From: an uncultured Lachnospiraceae bacterium
GTDB lineage: Bacteria; Bacillota; Clostridia; Lachnospirales; Lachnospiraceae
Assembly: GCA_905201915.1 (NCBI GenBank)
Contig: CAJKQE010000021.1
Location: forward strand, 1 to 33,520
DNA length: 33,520 nt
Direction of reading: 5' to 3'
The notes under the pieces are model-generated. The model was not told the DNA's origin. It was given only the letters and a program-made list of their open reading frames with translations, and searched no databases. Positions within the stretch are counted from its first letter, which is position 1, and each line of letters opens with the position of its first letter. The translations under genes were made by a program, and so were the position numbers. Positions 30,886 to 33,520 of the stretch are shown here, one piece after another.

Positions 30886-31455
30886 ATGTGGACAAGGAAT
30901 TTTTTCGGAATTGAACTGTATTATATTATTCAGTGGTTTTTGATTTATAGTATGCTGGGTTGGCTGGTGGAGTCTGTCTATATGTCGATTTGTAACAGGA
31001 AACTGACAAACAGAGGCTTTGTAAGAGGACCTTTCTGTCCGATTTACGGCTTTGGCGCATTGATTGTATATTTTTTGTTAAGACCTGTTTGTGACAATAT
31101 ATATCTATTGTATCTTTTCGGATGTCTCGTTCCCACAGCTTTTGAATACCTGACTGCAAAACTGATGATGAAGGTCTTCGGAGAGGTATGGTGGGATTAT
31201 TCCAATAAACCCTTTAATTATAAAGGTATTCTCTGTTTGGAAAGTACCATTGCATGGGGCTTTTATACAGTAGGTTTGTTTCTGTTCCTTCATAAAGGAG
31301 TGGAGTTTATTGTGAGCAGATATTCTGTTCATACGGGAAAATGGCTGGCAGGTATTTTGATGTTTTTATTGGGAATTGATTTTCTTTGGAATATGTATCT
31401 TCAAAAAAAGGATAGCATTTCAGCCGTAAAAGAAAAAATACAGAAATATATTTAA
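30886..31455 (+). CDS. CmpB-like putative ABC transporter permease family protein
   Basis: A 189-aa membrane protein with about five segments. Family hallmarks: YSMLGWLVESVYMSICNRKL, then NRGFVRGPFCPIYGFGAL and WWDYSNKPFNYKGILCLEST. The family name (ABC_trans_CmpB) rests on old annotation; the true role in Firmicutes is not established. GGAGAGGAGGAG lies just before the ATG. The short distance after cls (29 bases) suggests one operon, and a terminator follows. Confidence 0.85.
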   Translation: MWTRNFFGIELYYIIQWFLIYSMLGWLVESVYMSICNRKLTNRGFVRGPFCPIYGFGALIVYFLLRPVCDNIYLLYLFGCLVPTAFEYLTAKLMMKVFGEVWWDYSNKPFNYKGILCLESTIAWGFYTVGLFLFLHKGVEFIVSRYSVHTGKWLAGILMFLLGIDFLWNMYLQKKDSISAVKEKIQKYI

Positions 31456-31457
31456 AG

Positions 31458-31490
31458 AAAAGGAACTGTCGCATTAGGCAGTTCCTTTTT
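31458..31490 (+). terminator. Intrinsic terminator after the CmpB-like gene
   Basis: AAGGAACTG (31460-31468) and CAGTTCCTT (31479-31487) form the stem and T5 follows directly. Confidence 0.85.
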
Positions 31491-31549
31491 GTCATATTTT
31501 CCTTTTTTCCTGCTTACAATGCTATAAGAGGAATTTTGGGAGCTTGTGT

Positions 31550-32731
31550 ATGATTTACAGAGCAACAGCAAAAATCGTTGTAGGTATTCTGCTTTTTTGT
31601 TCTTTGTTTCTGACGCCCCTTACGGTAAAAGCAGAAAATGAGGAGTTGATTACAGCTCCTCATGGGGTGCTGATGGAGGCGTCCACGGGGAAGATTATCT
31701 ATGAAAAGGATATGGATACCAGAGTGAAGCCTGCCAGTATTACAAAAATCATGACCTTGATTTTAATTTTTGACGAGCTGGAAAAGGGAAACCTACATAT
31801 GGAAGACGAGGTAGTAACCAGCGCCTATGCCAAATCCATGGGCGGTTCTCAGGTGTTTTTGGAGGAAGGGGAAAAGCAGACAGTCGAAACGCTGATAAAA
31901 TGTATTGTCATTGCTTCCGGTAATGATGCCAGTGCGGCTATGGCAGAGCACATTGCAGGAAGTGAGACAGAATTTGTAAAGCGAATGAACGAAAGGGCAA
32001 AAGGGCTGGGTATGGAGAATACGAATTTTGAAGACTGCTGTGGCCTTACAGAGTCGGATAATCATTATACCAGCGCTCATGATGTGGCAATTATGTCCAG
32101 AGAGCTGATTACCCGTTATCCGAAAATTTTGGAATATTCTTCTGTGTGGATGGAAAATATCACTCATGTAACGCAAAAAGGCAACAGTGAGTTTGGTCTT
32201 ACCAATACCAATAAGCTTATTCGAAGCTATGACGGGTGTGTTGGCTTAAAGACAGGAAGTACCAGCGTGGCAAAATATTGTGTGTCAGCAGTGGCACAGA
32301 GAGAAGGTATTACCTTAATTAGTGTGGTTATGACAGCACCAGATTATAAAGTGCGTTTTAAAGATGCGGCCGCTATGTTAAATTTGGGCTTTGGGAGCTG
32401 TAAATTGTATGTAGATAAACAAGAGGAAAAACTTCCTCAAATTCCGGTGGAGGGTGGCGTTTTGGAAAAAGTCCCATGTGCTTACGAAAAAGAATTTCGC
32501 TATTTAGATACAGAGGGCGCTTCTTTTGAAAATATAGAAAAGAAAATAAAGCTGAAAAAGGACTTAAAAGCTCCGGTGAAAAAAGGAGATACCGTAGGAA
32601 CTGTCAATTATTATCTGGACGGAAAAGAAATCGGAAGTGTGAAAATCCTCTGCACCAAAGGAACAAAACAGGCACAGTACAGTGACTGTGTAAAGAAGGT
32701 GTGGGAGAGCTTTTTAAAGAAAATAGGTTGA
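31550..32731 (+). CDS. dacF: D-alanyl-D-alanine carboxypeptidase (DacF/PBP5-like)
   Basis: Trims the terminal D-Ala of peptidoglycan stem peptides. A 393-aa exported enzyme with a signal peptide that ends at VKA (about residue 28). The active-site motifs are complete: S63-I-T-K66, SGN in IASGNDASAA, and KTG in GLKTGSTSVAKYC. A C-terminal PBP5-type beta domain follows from about residue 280. The ATG at 31550 is chosen because GGGAG lies 7 bases upstream; a TTG at 31544 is too close to it. The dacF name is by family and gene type; sporulation-specific expression is not shown. Confidence 0.92.
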   Translation: MIYRATAKIVVGILLFCSLFLTPLTVKAENEELITAPHGVLMEASTGKIIYEKDMDTRVKPASITKIMTLILIFDELEKGNLHMEDEVVTSAYAKSMGGSQVFLEEGEKQTVETLIKCIVIASGNDASAAMAEHIAGSETEFVKRMNERAKGLGMENTNFEDCCGLTESDNHYTSAHDVAIMSRELITRYPKILEYSSVWMENITHVTQKGNSEFGLTNTNKLIRSYDGCVGLKTGSTSVAKYCVSAVAQREGITLISVVMTAPDYKVRFKDAAAMLNLGFGSCKLYVDKQEEKLPQIPVEGGVLEKVPCAYEKEFRYLDTEGASFENIEKKIKLKKDLKAPVKKGDTVGTVNYYLDGKEIGSVKILCTKGTKQAQYSDCVKKVWESFLKKIG

Positions 32732-32756
32732 AAGTGCTTATGGTTTATACTATAAT
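32728..32756 (+). promoter_or_regulatory. Promoter of the metallophosphoesterase gene
   Basis: TTGAAA (32728-32733) overlaps the dacF stop codon. A 17-base spacer and consensus TATAAT (32751-32756) follow, 37 bases before the TTG start. Confidence 0.6.
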
Positions 32757-32792
32757 AAGCCGAGTTACAGAGAAAATATCGGGTGAGGAACA

Positions 32793-33520
32793 TTGAAAAC
32801 ATTTAAAACAACTTTTTATAAAATACAGTCAGATAAATTAAAAATACAAAGTATCCGTTTGGCAGTGCTCAGTGATTTGCATAATGTAGAGCTGGGGAAG
32901 GGGAATGAAAATCTTCTGGGAGAATTAAGGAAGCAGGCGCCGGATGCAATATTGATTGCCGGTGATTTGGTTCTGGGAAAAGAGAAGGCATCGTTTCAGA
33001 TACCCTATGCTTTTTTAAAGGAAGCTGTGCATATAGCTCCTGTTTATTATGCTTTGGGCAATCATGAGCAGAGAATGAAAAGGAAACCGGAGGTTTATGG
33101 AGAGGGCTATCTGGAATTTGAAAAGGAAGTACGAGAATTGGGTGTCGTATTTCTGGAAAATGAGACAAGAGAGTTGGAAGTGGGAGGAGAGAAAATTTTA
33201 ATTTCCGGTCTTTTGCCTCCTTATCAATATTATAAAAAAGGAGGCAAAGATTTTCTGAAAAGTGAGGAAATCGAAGTGCTTTTAGGAAAAACATCCAAAA
33301 ATCAGTTTCAGGTACTTCTGGCGCATACCCCAAAGTATGGAGACAGCTATCTGGAATGGGGCAGTGATGTGACTTTTTCAGGGCATTATCATGGAGGAAT
33401 GGTACAGCTTCCGTTTTTAGGCGGTGTTATCAGCCCTGATTTTCGGATTTTTCCCAAGTATTGTAAGGGACATTTTCAAGAAGGAGACAGACATCTGTCA
33501 CAGACTGGAACTTGCATGGA
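32793..33520 (+). CDS. Metallophosphoesterase, calcineurin-like (3' end beyond window)
   Basis: Starts with TTG (read as M-K-T-F-K-T-T-F-Y-K) with GGTGAGGAA about 4 bases upstream; there is no in-frame ATG in the near vicinity. The metal-binding motifs occur in order: SDLHN, AGDLV, GNHEQ, LLAHTP and SGHYHGG, which is the complete set for a YaeI/PhoD-like binuclear phosphoesterase. LHN replaces the usual DxH with D-L-H, which is normal. The protein is cut after about 242 residues by the window edge. The substrate is unknown; YaeI-like relatives act on lipid-linked phosphates in some bacteria. Confidence 0.85.
   Translation, partial: MKTFKTTFYKIQSDKLKIQSIRLAVLSDLHNVELGKGNENLLGELRKQAPDAILIAGDLVLGKEKASFQIPYAFLKEAVHIAPVYYALGNHEQRMKRKPEVYGEGYLEFEKEVRELGVVFLENETRELEVGGEKILISGLLPPYQYYKKGGKDFLKSEEIEVLLGKTSKNQFQVLLAHTPKYGDSYLEWGSDVTFSGHYHGGMVQLPFLGGVISPDFRIFPKYCKGHFQEGDRHLSQTGTCM

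Noticed and set aside
1..33520. A CRISPR array, tRNA or rRNA genes
   Set aside because: No regularly spaced identical repeats and no cloverleaf or rRNA-like stretches were seen by eye on either strand; a profile scan could still find something weak.

Overview
The window looks like a chromosomal segment of a low-GC, Gram-positive anaerobe of the Clostridia, most probably a Lachnospiraceae/Blautia-type gut bacterium. The reasons are A/T-rich codon use, AGGAGG ribosome binding sites, a T-box riboswitch before leuS, the Firmicutes gene order yicC-remA-gmk-rpoZ, and a CmpB-type membrane protein. This is inferred from gene content only.

Left core, 1-8.0 kb. A prephenate dehydrogenase gene (minus strand, cut by the window edge) is divergent from an EF-G-like translational GTPase. 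Then come a membrane-anchored protein of unknown function and leuS behind a leucine T-box. leuS ends in a strong terminator nested inside a larger inverted-repeat element that includes its own stop codon.

Accessory segment, about 8.1-18.8 kb. This part is more A/T-rich and holds many small, mostly single genes: a PD-(D/E)XK-like protein, a VanZ-like protein, small membrane proteins, a FlaR/adenylate-kinase-like P-loop protein, an XRE regulator divergent from a two-gene membrane operon with two matching 19-bp operators, a MerR-TipAS regulator with its 19-bp-spacer promoter, and a 44-aa zinc-ribbon protein. They are followed by an MNT/HEPN (MntA/HepT-type) toxin-antitoxin pair, a decayed 3' end of a type I restriction hsdR gene, a DUF3791-like gene whose presumed DUF3990 partner stops after six codons, and a compact ABC/SMC-type ATPase. 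The segment closes with a tightly overlapping GNAT / MFS transporter / ZmaR-like GNAT operon. It reads as an eroding defence and mobile-gene island. No intact integrase or transposase was found.

Right core, 18.8-33.5 kb. rqcH (minus) is divergent from yicC-remA-gmk-rpoZ-rimO-pgsA-pncC, a housekeeping cluster for ribosome quality control, matrix regulation, GMP phosphorylation, RNA polymerase omega, S12 modification, phosphatidylglycerol synthesis and pyridine nucleotide salvage. Two small overlapping unknown genes (minus) and a 50-aa basic ORF come next. Then follow alaS, rpsU (with a leader hairpin and terminator), a cardiolipin synthase, a CmpB-like membrane protein, a DacF-type D,D-carboxypeptidase and a metallophosphoesterase cut by the right edge.

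The best candidates for something undescribed are the nested structured element after leuS, the dual-operator XRE/membrane-protein module, the MNT/HEPN pair beside the hsdR remnant, and the pair of 50-bp hairpin repeats at 8283 and 9828. None of these can be called a new system from sequence alone.
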